Positions 45,751 through 58,280 of a DNA stretch of 64,000 nt are shown piece after piece. Origin of the DNA: Mixophyes australis (Eukaryota; Chordata; Amphibia; Anura; Limnodynastidae). The stretch's first letter is position 1. The number at the start of each line of letters is the position of its first letter. The stretch lies in NCBI GenBank assembly GCA_036250195.1, contig JAVHZZ010000001.1, forward strand, positions 380,787,907-380,851,906. Reading direction: 5' to 3'. The notes beneath the pieces were generated by a model. The model was not told the DNA's origin, made no database searches, and worked only from the letters and a program-made list of their open reading frames with translations. The translations under genes and the position numbers were made by a program.

Positions 45751-46401
45751 AGTTAACCCGTGCATGATACTCATGCATTCTAGTCAAATCAAGCTACTTA
45801 ATGTGTTAAAAAGGTTCTTGTCATGCATTTGGGGCTAGGCCAGGCCTCCTCAGGGGAAGAGCGTTACTTCCCGACGTAAGCGCCCTTTTTTAGCGTGGTT
45901 TTGTCCACATGTCACCACCTCATCATTCTTCTCCATCACCTCATCCTTCATCTTCATCGCCACATCCTTAATCTCCATCGTCTTACTGTTCTAAAACCTC
46001 TCGATACACAACATTTCTGCTAAACACCTTATTGCTGTGCTCAATCAGTCTTCCTTGAAGGGCAGTATTCATAACCTGCACTTTCACATCACTGCTTCTC
46101 CGTACTTGTGAAAATGCGACATACAATTGTCCATGACGAAACACAGGCTCTGGTAAATAAATACCCACACGGTCAAGAGTTTGAGCCCTCAACTGGTAAA
46201 TTTAGCCTTTACTACCCCTCCCACGGGGGAAAGGGGGGATGATGGAAGTTAACTGACTTCACTATTATAATTTTTTTGTCAAATAATGTCAGTATACCAA
46301 ATATCAGGTCAATTGGATGAGCCCTTTCTGAGAAAATAGTTTTTTCCACACACACACACACACACACACTAACACATGCCGCTAGGCTTATATATATTAG
46401 A
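45749..46401 (-). mobile_element. Helitron with internal deletion, 3' part
   Basis: On the minus strand it begins A|TCTAATATATATAAGCC at 46401, has a (TG)n, and ends with the hairpin GCATGAGTATCATGC, about 9 bases, then CTTG|T. Insertion between A and T, 5' TC, and a hairpin just before a CTRR-like end are Helitron hallmarks; CTTG departs from CTRR by one base. It carries only the end of the helicase gene. Confidence 0.85.
45983..46198 (-). pseudogene. Helitron Pif1-type helicase, C-terminal fragment
   Basis: The frame reads RAQTLDRVGIYLPEPVFRHG, QLYVAFSQVRRSSDVKV, then GRLIEHSNKVFSRNVVYREVL. It is the last helicase motif region (QLYVAFSxVR) of Helitron Rep-helicase proteins. Everything upstream is deleted; the frame is otherwise clean over 69 codons. 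Confidence 0.9.
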
Positions 46402-47632
46402 TTCCAACATGTATTGTAATATTTGGAAATAACATTTCTTGTTTGTAATACGAAGTACTGCTATAAAATAGAGCACAGTTTGAATAGCATTAACAAAGTC
46501 TTTGGTGAGTGCAGGCAATCCTTTGTTTGTTTTGCTTATTTAAAGTGGTCAAACCCTCTTGCACCCCAATTTTCATTTTTTTACATTAATTTAATGTTTG
46601 TGGTACAGCACAGTTCTTTATAGCTCTTTTTGTTACAATTCACTAGAAATCAGCACTACTCCCATTTATCCAAGTTTGGTTCCAAAGACTGGACCTTTAT
46701 AGAACCATAGACAAATTAACACTTCTCCACAACTGACAAGTCCACAGAATACTACTCCATTTGGAACCCATGGCTAGAATTACAGGATTCAGAAAAATTC
46801 CAATCCTTAACCATCCCTACAACTGCCCCTTTATACCCCACCCTTACTGTTTCTCTACAAACTAGTGTTCAGAACCCCCTGAGTGATGTCAGTAACCTTC
46901 AGATTATTCTAGGACTTACCTTCTACTCCCTCCTACCCTTCCATCATTTATTTTACTTTCTCTTCTTTCTTTCTTGATTCTTCATATTGACATCATAACT
47001 GTATTTGATTGCCTCATTAAGCCATGATGTATTTTATTTTGATGGTTTTACCAACTTTGTGTTTGTGGTGCAATTGTCATTGATCTCTTTAAAACTTAAA
47101 ATGATATTAAAAAAATATTTTTTGCGACCAAACATCTATTGTAGCGGCCCTCCTTATTCAATTATCCAACTTATGTCTGGTGATTTCCTAAGTCTTTAAC
47201 TGCTATTGCTTTGGATGTACGTACCTTTAAAAACTGTGTGTAGGTAACACTTAACAAAAATAAAAGAGTAACAATGATCATGTTATTATAATGACATCAC
47301 ATCTTTTGCGGGACTGATAAGAAAGTTATGCCGTCTATACTTACCATTGCTAAAGGCCGGAGCGGCCATATGTGTTCTTTTATACTGCCACCATATTCCC
47401 TGCTAATTAACCCTGAATGTGTGTTATATTTTAACATAGGACTTTTTACTCAGAACTGCTTCACAGTCATGTTATTTTACCAAGTTTACGGTTGAAGCAT
47501 TTACATTTTTAATATTTTCATGTATGATCTTTATCTGCTTTTATGACAACTAAACTATTAATAAATTTACAATTTATTTTTTTTACTTCTGCAGTATATA
47601 TAGTTTTCTGCAATCTGCTTTATGGATATTAT
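46402..47632. other. no gene seen
   Basis: AT-rich sequence. Frames at 46423-46623 and 47005-47199 have no domain. Confidence 0.5.
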
Positions 47633-47978
47633 GGGCAGCACAGTTGGCTAAGTGGTTAGCACATCTGCCTCATAGCACTGGGCTTATGAGTTGAATTCCC
47701 GACCATGGCCTTATCTGTGAGGAATTTGTATGTTCTCCCCGTGTTTGCGTGGGTTTCCTCTAGGTGCTCCGGTTACCTCGCACACTCCAAAAACATACTG
47801 GTAGGTTAATTGGTTGCTATCAAATTGACCCTAGTCTCTCTGTCTGTCTCTGTCTGTGTGTGTATGTTAGGAAATTTAGACTGTAAGCTCCAATGGGGCA
47901 GGGACTGACGTGAATGAGTTCTCTGTACAGCAACGCGGAATTAGTGGCGCTATATAAATAAATGATGATGATGATGAT
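47633..47978 (+). mobile_element. tRNA-headed SINE with L2-like tail
   Basis: The head has an RNA polymerase III A box TGGCTAAGTGG (47645-47655) and a B-box-like GAGTTGAATTCC (47688-47699), spaced as in tRNA. The body contains GTATGTTCTCCCCGTG and CATACTGGTAGGTTAATTGG. The end reads GGCGCTATATAAATAAATGA followed by (TGA)n, matching the L2-type tails in this window. It is a SINE copy and not a tRNA gene: no cloverleaf end or anticodon arm is preserved. Confidence 0.85.
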
Positions 47979-48140
47979 ATTTATATAAGAATGTGCGGCT
48001 TGTCATTTAGGGATGATCTGTAAGAGCAGGTCTTCATTTAATTTTTAATCTTCGTAGCACTAATATTGTGCTTGGTTAGTACAGACACACCACTATAGTC
48101 AGTTTTATTGTTTTAGAAACAAACAATGCCTCCAAATAAT

Positions 48141-48305
48141 CAGGGGAGGGCTGGCAAATTTTAGCCCAGGGGGCAAGACACGACTCAGCAGCCTAGTTTA
48201 AAGGAAAAAAATGCAGGTGGCACAGTGACCCAGCCCAAGGTAGCCCGTTGTGGGACTAGCCCGGGGGGTAGATGCCCCCCTGCCAACCAGTCCAGCCTGC
48301 CCCTG
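48141..48305. mobile_element. hAT-type MITE, 165 bp
   Basis: CAGGGGAGGGCTGGCAAATT to CCAGCCTGCCCCTG, flanked by CAAATAAT and CAAAGAAT (seven of eight). Same family as 29101-29256 and, in its ends, 6201-6467. Confidence 0.85.
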
Positions 48306-48699
48306 CAAAGAATCCATCTGGTGCAGAATTTTGAAAGCTGAAACGAGGTAGAGAAGAGGCAGCGCATAAGCTTTCCCATCATTTTTAGAACAAAGTCAGC
48401 CAGTGATGCAGGTACAGGGAGCTCTAGAGCGAAGTCATCACTGCAGTGGAGCTGCTGATATGGACCCTAATTAAGAAATTGTGACTGACAACACAACTAT
48501 TTGTGTAGACAATGAAATGTTGGGACTTAAATTTAAAGATCCTAGTCTTGGCCTAACATAATAGATAATTTGAAGTGCTGTTAAGTGAAACATGGATCAG
48601 AACAACAGAAAGATATAAATTTCTCTCTCTCTCTCAACAACTAGTGGCGGGAGTCAATTTAATCATGTTGGTTCAGGAAAACACTATCTAATGGAGAAA

Positions 48700-50740
48700 C
48701 AGTAGAGAGAACATGGCTTATGTATTCAGAAATGCAAAGAGTCGTGTTTTGTTTTCCCTATATGCTTTTTTGGAAAATAAATCAGCATACACTCCAAGCA
48801 TTGTAAACCCACAGAAAGGCTTCTCTGATTGGATACATTTGAAACTCAGGATAGGAGAACACGAAAGCTCAACTGATCATCGTAAAAAAAAAAATAAGTT
48901 GGAGGTCCTTACAGATGCATTTAAAATAGGGTCATGGAATTGACCATGAACTCCAAACTTTATTACATTATTAAACATTATTGCTTCAGAAAAGAAGTGG
49001 TGCACTATTTTAAAAATAATTCTTGATGCAAATCTTTCTGTGCCAAAAACAATCTTGCCCTTTGGGAATCATGCAGCATAATTGGGAAATCCAACTCAGG
49101 AATATTTCTTAACTTGCTTCAATTGAGTAGATATTACAATCTTGAATTGGCAGGTCATATTAAAAAACATAAGAAAGGCAGCATTTTCTATTTTTCCCCA
49201 GTCATTCAATATTAATTTATTATCCTTCTTGGTAACACAATGATACAATAATTAATTAACAGAATCAAAGAAGCAAAATGCTACTTTATTATCTTTGTTA
49301 TCTTTGACTGCACTCCGGACACCTCACACAAGGAACAGCTCTATGAAATAATCAGATATGTTAGACAGTAACGACAAAGCAGTGTTGAAGAAAGCTTTTA
49401 TAGGCTTTATTGAAACATAGGAGGAGGCAGGTAAAGGTCTTGCTGTGGAAATAGAAGAGAATCTCTGCAAGGATGAATTAGATCCTGATAATACTCGTGG
49501 ACAGGGTTATGACAATGGCACAAATATGGCAAAATTTTATATTAATGTACAGGAAAGACTGAAACAAGTACACAATCTAGCTAGATTGGTTCATGTGCTG
49601 CACATTCACTTAATTTAATAGAAGTTCACGCTGCCAGTTCTGGTTTATATGGTGTTTTTGGAACTGTTTAGAGAGCTTATTATTTTTGTTAGTTTTTCAA
49701 GCAGATGGGAAACCTTGACAAGTATTCTAAGAATTACTCTCAATGATCCCAGTGATACCAGGTGGTCATTATAGGCACATTCTATCAGATCTTTAAGTAA
49801 TCAGTTGCCAGGAGTTCATGAGGCATTGCACAAATTATGCAAGCAGACGTCAACTGCAGAAACAGTTTCCTCATCTGAGAGCCTGGTGATGCAGATTTAA
49901 TTTAAATTAATTTGCTTACTTATTGCAAATTTTAAACAATATTCACTGTGTCAACCAAGCATTGCAAAAAAAAAGGATTTGCTGTTGACCAAGCTTCAAA
50001 ACTGATAAGTGAACTTCAGAATGGACTACAGCATGTGAGTGAAGAAGGGGTTGATGCAATACTGAAGTAGCCAGCTGATCATGCTTTGTCAATGGATAGT
50101 CCTCTAGAATTTTATATCAAGAGGAAAAAAAAATTAAAAAAATAATTGACTATAAAGAAGCTCAAGATGAGAGTTTCAATGTGTCCACTGATTAGGTTTT
50201 CAGAAGAGTGTCTTCTTTAATGTGCTGGACAATGTGAATGTGCATCTGGAGTGGTGTTGTGAAATCCTGATAGAATTGCTTTCAGAGTTTAAATTTCTTA
50301 CTGGGTCTGCCCTCTCAAACATTCCACTACATGATATGAAGATTCTGCTGCTGACCGGGCATAGATGTACTCTGAAGATCTTAATGCCACTAAAATTGTG
50401 ACAGAGAACAAGAATTTAAAATATCAGGCAGCTTTCATCCTCCCAGATTGCAGTTCAGCAACACTACAGGATATTTTAAACCTCATACATGATTGGTGCC
50501 TGAATTATGTATATCAAAGTATTGAAATACCTCTGTGCATCTTCCTCCGTATATCTGTCACTGTAACATCTTGTGAACAGAATTTTAGTAAATTAAAACT
50601 AGTGAGGTCTTTAATTGGACTACAACACCCTTCAAACTTGGCTATTCTCTCCACTGAACATAAACTGAGAGGTTCCATTATCTTCGACACTGTGATAGAA
50701 GAGTTTGCAAATGTGAAGGCTAGGAAGTCACCTCTGTAAA
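48700..50740 (+). pseudogene. hAT transposase pseudogene, ZMYM1/TTF-type
   Basis: In order: a TTF-finger-like piece at 48713-48940 (NPQKGFSDWIHLKLRIGEHE); a core near 49305-49360 (CTPDTSHKEQLYEIIRYVRQ then stop); AFIGFIE and GQGYDNGTNMAKFY near 49385-49560; and a C-terminal frame at 50365-50739 with TSCEQNFSKLKLVRS, LAILSTEHKLRGSI and VIEEFANVKARK, the dimerisation end. Stops and shifts occur throughout. It belongs to the zinc-finger MYM-type-1-like hAT group and differs from the 9.1-kb element. Element ends were not found. Confidence 0.85.
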
Positions 50741-50989
50741 CTTATAGTAACATTTATTTAGCATTGTATTGGTTCAATAGATGTTTCTTTCAGTTACAGA
50801 GTTTTAAAAGAAAATGCAGTTTATTTGTTACAAATTGTTTCATTGAATTTTATTTCAATAACCAATTCATTTTTTTATACAGATAGCATGTGATAGCTGC
50901 ATTGAAAGTACTGTGATTTTATGGAGATTCATTACATAAAGATCATTACAAAACCAAAACATGAAGAATAAGGAGGGAAGGGGTTTGAG

Positions 50990-51139
50990 TGTGGTCAGGA
51001 ACTAGTAAAGCGCTAGCCACACCCCCACAGTAGTTTGCGCATGTCCCCGCAGGCAGCGGCTAATGTCACTACCAAATAGATGGGGTGCAACGGTGCCCTG
51101 TCTCACCAAGGGCACTATAATATCTAGTTACGGCTCTGG
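50990..51139. mobile_element. possible truncated hAT end
   Basis: The segment closes with ATCTAGTTACGGCTCTG, the inverse of a CAGAGCCGTAACTAG-type terminus that I associate with hAT MITEs. No matching left end or duplication found. Confidence 0.35.
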
Positions 51140-51963
51140 TTGTATCTAAGATAGCTATGCTTTGATTTGTATTTGTCTGTTGAAACATTTATTTAAGTCA
51201 GGACTCAATGCCATTTCAGGTGGCTGCATGTGTACATTTTTTCCATGTAGATTTTTGTCCTTCAGTCACATACAGTGACTGAAGGCAATTTAACACTATT
51301 TTTATAGCATTCTCACATGCTTTATCCAATTGAGTTACCAAGAAATATGTATTTATAATTTATATTTATTTAAAAAATAGCATGTGAAAATTTCTGTATG
51401 TTCTCCATGGACAGTGTACGCTACAAACAGCAGTAATCAGTTGATATGTAGCACCACCTTCATTCTTCTTGTTTTTCCAGGAATAACTTCCACCTAAATG
51501 TCCTCCGTCGCCTATATCTATACCTCTTTCCTTCTCGACTAAGTTGAAAAACATTACTTTCTTATGAAACATGTTTAGAGAGACGGAGGAGAGAAAGAGA
51601 GGAAGTGCAGAAATGACCTTTCAGGGCCTCTTATGGCTGCCTTCTGTGTGTGTAAACAAACTTACTGGCACCGTGAGAAATTCCATTACCTGATAACACA
51701 GATAATATTTTCACTATTTTCATATTTACCTTCTTGCACACAACACAAAATAAACATTTTTAGATTAGCGTCCACTTAGGAGTGTCAAAGGATGCATGAA
51801 CTTTACAACAAATTAGATGATTTATTCTGTAACAGAAAGCACTTTTAGTGCCTTTCTGAAACCTTGGCAATGGCAGTGTGATTATTACTGGTGGTACTCG
51901 TTATTCCAACGAGACTAATACTGACTCCAGGTATATAGACAATAAAATTCTGATTACTATAAC

Positions 51964-52032
51964 CAGTGCTTTTTTTGTAAAAAAAAAGGTGCCGGAACTC
52001 ACGTCTTATTAATCTTTTATGAAAAAAAATAA

Positions 52033-52075
<43 letters not shown>

Positions 52076-53028
52076 AATTTACTCCCTTCCTTGCCCCTCA
52101 CACACTTGACAATTGTAAAAAAAAAATAATAACTCCTACCTCCTCCTGGTTGGCTGGCAAGGCTGCAGTCCAGATGACTGATGGAGTAAACGCAGGATAT
52201 CTAGAGGGGAGGCCCCATTTGTTAATTTAATAAAACAAACATAACTACTGGACATCACTCACCTGTTACACACTGACATGTCCCCTGCTGCGGCTGCCTA
52301 CCAACTTTTCTCACATATGGCCGCTAGCTATTCTCACCCCTATTCTGCACCCTGGTTTTTTTGTGGCCCTCTCTTTCCTCCTCCCTCCTTTTTCTGTAGC
52401 CCTCTTTCTGCTCCCCTTCTTTATTCTGTAGCCCTCTTTCTGCTCCCCCTTTATTCTGTAGCCTTCTTTCTGCTCCCCCTCTATTCTGTAGCCTTCTTTC
52501 TGCTCCCCCTCTATTCTGTAGCCTTCTTTTTGCTCCCCCTCTATTCTGTAGCCTTCTTTCTGCTCCCCCTCTATTTTGTAGCCTTCTTTCTGCTCCCCCT
52601 CTATTCTGTAGCCTTCTTTCTGCTCCCCCTTTATTCTGTAGACTTCTTTCTGCTCCCCCTTTATTCTGTAGCCTTCTTTCTGCTCCCCCTCTATTCTGTA
52701 GCCTTCTTTCTGCTCTCCCTTTATTCTGTAGCCTTCTTTCTGCTCGCCCTTTGTTTTTCTGTAGCCTTCTTCTACTTTCGCCCCTTCCCGCTTTCTGTAG
52801 TCAGTATTACTTACCTTCTTTGCATACTTTTTTCACTCTTCTTAGTTCGATCGCTGCTCCTCCCGCTGCCCTGCTTCCGGCCGACGGAAGCAGGACACAC
52901 ACACACACGCACAGATGCGGTGCTGCACTGTAGCAGCACCGCAGAGAAAAAAAAAAGTTAAAAAAAAGTTAAAAACAAAAAAGGTGCCGGAACGCCGTTC
53001 CCAGCGTTCAATGGGAAAAAAAGCACTG
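51964..53028. mobile_element. 1,065-bp non-autonomous hAT
   Basis: CAGTGCTTTTTTT ends in inverted orientation, each with an inner GGTGCCGGAAC. Perfect ACTATAAC duplication at 51956-51963 and 53029-53036. Interior: a (TA)n at 52040-52068 and a 30-bp minisatellite at 52380-52770. Confidence 0.93.
52380..52770. repeat. 30-bp minisatellite
   Basis: About 12 units of CTTCTTTCTGCTCCCCCT-CTATTCTGTAGC. Because 30 is divisible by three, it yields a 227-codon open frame (52278-52961) of ten-residue repeats (FFLLPLYSVA). This is not considered a gene. Confidence 0.95.
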
Positions 53029-53180
53029 ACTATAACAGCAACATGAATTAAACTTACTAGGTTTACAATAAAATAGACAGAGGACATTTCCAACAATGCT
53101 GCCACCCAGACTGCTAGAAAATGCAAACATAGTGCATGCTGGAAATGGCAGGACCCGGCAACTGAACTATTTAATCTAAC

Positions 53181-53259
53181 GGTTAGGTTTAGGGTAAGGG
53201 TTTCGGTTAGGGTTAGGGTTACGATTAGGGTTAGGGTTAGGGTTAGGGTTACGGTTAGG
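53181..53259 (+). repeat. interstitial telomere-like (TTAGGG)n
   Basis: About 13 hexamers, nine or so exact or one-off TTAGGG with variants TTTAGGG, TAAGGG, TTACGA and TTACGG. It sits between foldback arms. Confidence 0.95.
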
Positions 53260-53522
53260 CGCTGGCTCCTGCCATTGCCGCTTTATATACAGAAATCTCA
53301 ATGTTGCTCTATTATGTGACGAGAAAGTGAAGTGCAAACATTCATTCTGTTCGCAATTTCTAGCAGTCTAGATTACAGTGTCTTCAGAAATGTCCTCTGT
53401 CTGTTTTAATGTAAATCTGCATTTAACTCATGTCACTGTTATAGTCATCGGAATTTTTTTGTCTGTATACTCAGTGTCGGTAATAGGCTCATTGGAATAA
53501 CGTACCCCATCCGATTATCTCT

Positions 53523-53562
53523 GTGAATTATCTTCAATATAATTTCCCTTTTCCCCTCCCCC
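53523..53562 (+). repeat. 40-bp dispersed duplicate
   Basis: TGAATTATCTTCAATATAAT followed by TTCCCTTTTCCCCTCCCC recurs without change at 57488-57525. Confidence 0.85.
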
Positions 53563-54912
53563 TTTTTGTGGTTTCCCCTGTTGGGCTTTGGGTCTTGTAA
53601 GTTCCAGAGCAGCAGTTGTCCATGTTATTAGAGTGCTAGATCACTCACAATGCATTGGTTCTCATTAACATGCAAACATATTCACTCACAGATTAACACA
53701 AACAATTGTTGCAAAAGTAAGATTGAAAATTATTACAATATGTCTCCTACAGGGGATACAATGCTTTTAAAAACTTGATGCACAAAGAAACATTTACATA
53801 TGTTATGACCCATAGACATAGACATATTCTCTAATAAAATCTATATTTGGTACCCACATAATCGTTAGAAGCCAAATTCGGGGACAATTAATTGTGTGGA
53901 AGAAAAGGCAATCATTCTGCAGTAAGGCATGTCCCTCCATTGGAAGAAAAGTAATGCAAAATTAAAGGTTGCAGGTAAAAAAAGTTATTCTTCGAAAAAC
54001 TGATGCAGAACAAATATGTGGAAAGTGGTGTGGCCTTGTGAAGCCTATAATCATCACATTCCTCTGGTAGACAGAAGGTTTAAACCATACAGCTTAACTG
54101 TTCTATTTGAAGTTGGTGGTTGCAGATCTTCAACTGTATCACCTTTTCAATTTTTACTGGAGATCATTCATTGGAATAAATTATATGTAGCTTTTTAAAC
54201 AGATGAAACAGAAATAAAATACTATTTATTGTTTCAATACTTTGTATGATCATGAAAACTGTTTGGTTAACATGTTTCACTTTGTGTATATGTAATGTTT
54301 AAATTAATCTCCCCAAGAGACTATACTTAGCAGCATATCTTTGTGAAAAATGAATTAGGTTAATAAGAAATGTAGTCAGTGTAAAATTTTCTGTCATTCT
54401 TTTTGAAAGAGAGAAATTGCTGGTTAAATCTGTAAACTCCATTTGCTATATGCCTGTGTTGTATTACTGCAATTGAACCGTTAATATGGCATGAAACAGT
54501 ATTCATAAATGTTGATAAGAAGAAAATTTAAGGCCAAATGAAATCTTATTGTTCCACTGCCAGGAACCGTTGGCTATGAAAAGGACATTTTGTGATATCA
54601 ATCATCTATGAGCAGTCCAGAACAAGGCACACATGTTGAGAACCCCACTGTGCCCTAAATTATAATAAGTATATAGGCTAGCAGGTGCCCTGCAATGTGA
54701 TGGTTTTCAAAAGACCACAGCATGGAACATAAAGCTGTTCAGAAAAGCAGAATGTGTAGGATGCATATCATAAGCAACATATTTTATGCTTCTCTATGGA
54801 GCCTTGGAGAATGAAAAGTAAGGAATGTGTAATTATATACCTGGTTAACCATTTATATACTTGTGTTTATTAATTATATCTGCTATTTGCACATTTCAAT
54901 ATATACTATATC

Positions 54913-54948
<36 letters not shown>

Positions 54949-57900
54949 TAGACAATATAAAATTTGCTATTTTAAAACAATGCCTCATAATGCATTAAAA
55001 AGCTAAGTGAAAAGTTTTGTTGAAGATGGTATCATTGTAATTAATAATATGTGGACAATTGAGGGACATTTCAAGAGTTGTGCGCTCTACATTTTGAAAT
55101 ACCTTTTCCCTCATTTTATAAAATAACTATTCAGTGGGAATGTTTAAAAGCAACAGACCCCCTCTCACATGTTTTTAATAAATGTGTTTTATTTATGTTT
55201 TACATTACCAACTATAATTGAAATATACCTACCTCTTTTTTTTAGACCGCTGAGAAGGGAAATATATTTTCCCACTCCTGATAATATTTTTATGCTATTT
55301 CCCTGTCCCGGTTATTCAAGATCAATATCAAATGTGACAGAGTTTATGCATGTATTTATTTAATCTGTTCCTTTGAGTGGATTTTATAATCCACTCAAAA
55401 AAGTTATCTGCTACATCCTCTGAAAGGCTTACCAAGGATACAGAAAACACCTACACATAATGAATGCCTTGTCTTAAACATTTTTAGCTCTGTAAAGCCT
55501 TTTAAATATATAACAATGCAATTACTTGTTCTTTTATATAATGAAAAATTCCACTTTAAGTTCATTGGTGCTATAAATAATGACTCTCCATTTTGAAGCA
55601 ATTTGCGTTTTAGGTTTAGAGACTCTTTAGGACTCTTCTTAGTGCTCCAATTCTATATAGGATGAATGTACCAGTTGTTTAGCATTTCTTGAAGTTTAAC
55701 ATAAATAACGTAGGTCACAAATACCTGAATTTCCGATATACTTTACTTACTCTTATATTCATTATATTCATAACTATTGTTATTTATTTCTATTTGAAAT
55801 AATTGGGATATTAAATATACAATAATAGAGAACAGAGAGTGTGATGAGATTCTTTTCCACAATTATAATGGTCATCTGTATAGTGCTTACAACTTTACAT
55901 AGCATTATACCTAAAATATTTCAAAAACGGTTTCCCTACCTATTAAATATGTAAACTGGGAAACAAGAAAACAAAGGATGTCAACAAGTTAAAAAGAACA
56001 AACAATTATATACCATCAAAAGTCTCTAAAAACTATTTCAGAATTGTTAACATAGGACTTTAAAGTGCCTTTCAGCAAAGCACCATTTGCTGTTCAGCAA
56101 ACAGCACCATCTCATGGCCAGTCTGATATTACTTAGTGAATTAAATACAATTCCAGCTGTGGGCTTGTACACATGGGCACTGAAAACAATGCCTGTTAGA
56201 AGTGTAGACCAAAGCTTGTATTTTGTTGTCATTTCTAGCAAAAGTGTGTACGCACACATTGATCCCTGATGCAAAGATCTATGATAATGATTAGGATCAT
56301 CAACACAGACTTTTGTAGTGTTACATTAACAAAGAAAATAAAAACTGCCCCCCCCCCCCACCACATACACATGCACATACACACAAACCTAATCTAAACA
56401 CCAGTACTCATCGGATAGTTACTGCTTACACTGGGGAGGGGGGAGGCAAACAATGTGGAGGCATCCAATAAAAGCCAAAAGCAACATCAGTCTATGACAT
56501 CATGACATGCTGGACTCTTCATATTAACAATATAACATAATATAATAACTGGGAAAACTGTATTATGAGATCCTCTTGTTTTATTGGAGCAAAGCACCAG
56601 CCTGTTCAACACTTTGGTATGCTGGCAGTTGTAGAAATATGGGGGCTTGTGGAAATATAACTGTCATCCAGAACCCTTTGGGACCTGTAGTGTCTCATAG
56701 AAAAATATTTCACAAAAAGGACTGTAGAAAAAAATCCTTTATTTAAATACTCCCCCCAAAAAACACTTTCACCACTTTGCTAATTGCCTAATTTCAAAAT
56801 GCTTATCTTCTTTCTTACTTGTTATCCAAAGGAAAGAAAAAGAGAAAGTTGCTGAACTGCCCCAGTTAGAATGACAGGCCAGGAGGCCCATTCGCCACTA
56901 ACCAATCCAAAGTGCATTCACCTCTAATTGTGCCACAACACACCCTTACTGTGCTTTGCCTGTGATTGACCACCCCTTTCACCTACCCTTCCAGCATAAT
57001 GAGTCATAAGTGTAAGATGCGGATGAATATACATACAGACATATGTGTATGTATACCTTGTGTGTATGCGCAGAATGCAATTGCGTATTTCAAGCATGTG
57101 CAACTTTATATGAGGCTCATAATACATAAGTGTTGCTAATATATGTATACATTCTTGTAGATAATATCTTTATAAACTCCTGTAAATAATATTTTTATAA
57201 GTATACAGTGTAAATTATTACAGATATTAGGGACATGATGCGAGTTTGGGTAACGTAAATTGATGAAAATTTGCACTGTTCATTTCCACAAAGAGAGTTC
57301 CACACATCTAATAGTTGCTCGTCTTTATGACTGAAGAGCGGGATAGTCGAAGGATGGGGTAGTCTAATGTAGGCCGAGTCCAGTAAGGGTGTGTTCATAC
57401 AATTACAGCTAAGGCAGAGCAGCACAACACATATATATTTTGCTTAGGCAGATGTGAATTAAATTAATTTATTATCCACGCTACAATGAATTATCTTCAA
57501 TATAATTTCCCTTTTCCCCTCCCCTTTTTGTTTTGGTAAATTACCACTACAGGTATACAAATCTCTCTTCTGCATTCTTTAATTATTACATTAATCTCTG
57601 TTATTCATTAGATATATTATTGTATTACACTCTGTCATCATATAAATGTTTTTGCTATAGAATAGAGATTTATTATTTTTATACTGTTTTTTAACAGTGA
57701 TTGACCAGAATATGTTTAAACCAGCTCATATATAAACCAACTTATCATTATTTAATAACAGAGACACTAACATTTCTATACTATGAATAATTTGTTAATT
57801 GTGTGGAAAAATATGCCTTTTTCAATTTCATGACAAAACACTAAAATGGATCATGACCTTCCAATGTGGTACCAGTGTTTGATGCTGGATCCTGTAGCAC

Positions 57901-58135
57901 AACTCAGATTGCATTGATCGAGATTACAAATGTAGTTGGTGGATATCTGGAGAACAATCAAATCATGAATAAGAAAGTTTATTGTTTTTATTTGGTTGTT
58001 CATTCAATTAGTCACTAAAGAGTTATTTTCCTGTGTGGGAAAATAGTGGGTTAGACTAGTGATTATTTTTAGAGAAAGGTGAATGTTGTCTTGAATCTCT
58101 TTGATGATTATAAGAAATTTATGCTGAAACATCAA
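53563..58135. other. no gene seen
   Basis: Long AT-rich stretch. It contains an (AAT)n at 54917-54949, a poly(C) at ~56348, and (CA)-rich patches. Frames of 60-76 codons lack domains. Confidence 0.5.
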
Positions 58136-58280
58136 GGGGTATATTTACTAAACTGCAAGTTTGAGTGTGAGTGGAGATGTTGCCTATAGCAACCAATCAG
58201 ATTCTAGCTATCATTTTGTAAAATGACTAAATAAGTAAAAGCAAGAATTTTTCAAACCCGCAGTTTAGTAAATATACCCC
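58136..58280. mobile_element. degenerate copy of the palindromic MITE
   Basis: GGGGTATATTTACTAAACTG and its complement at the other end. It keeps GTTGCCTATAGCAACCAATC. Part of the right arm is deleted. Confidence 0.85.

Larger units (their letters stand above)
51884..53525. mobile_element. foldback element with TTAGGG-type core
   Basis: Left arm 51884-51963 plus 53037-53165 is complementary to right arm 53260-53525. Matched pieces include GTTATTCCAACGAG/GTTATTCCAATGAG, TGACTATAACAG, AGACAGAGGACATTTC and CTAGACTGCTAGAAA-like stretches. The centre is an interstitial telomere-like repeat. The left arm is split by the hAT at 51964-53028. No coding frame; superfamily unknown. Confidence 0.75.

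Noticed and set aside
47633..47710. tRNA gene
   Set aside because: A and B boxes are present, but the acceptor and anticodon arms do not fold and the sequence continues into a SINE body and L2-like tail.
52278..52961. 227-codon open frame with regular hydrophobic ten-residue repeats, like a membrane protein
   Set aside because: It is the translation of a 30-bp minisatellite inside a hAT element; periodicity by three keeps it open.
53181..53259. Chromosome end
   Set aside because: Only ~80 bases, degenerate, and followed by more than 10 kb of ordinary sequence on each side.
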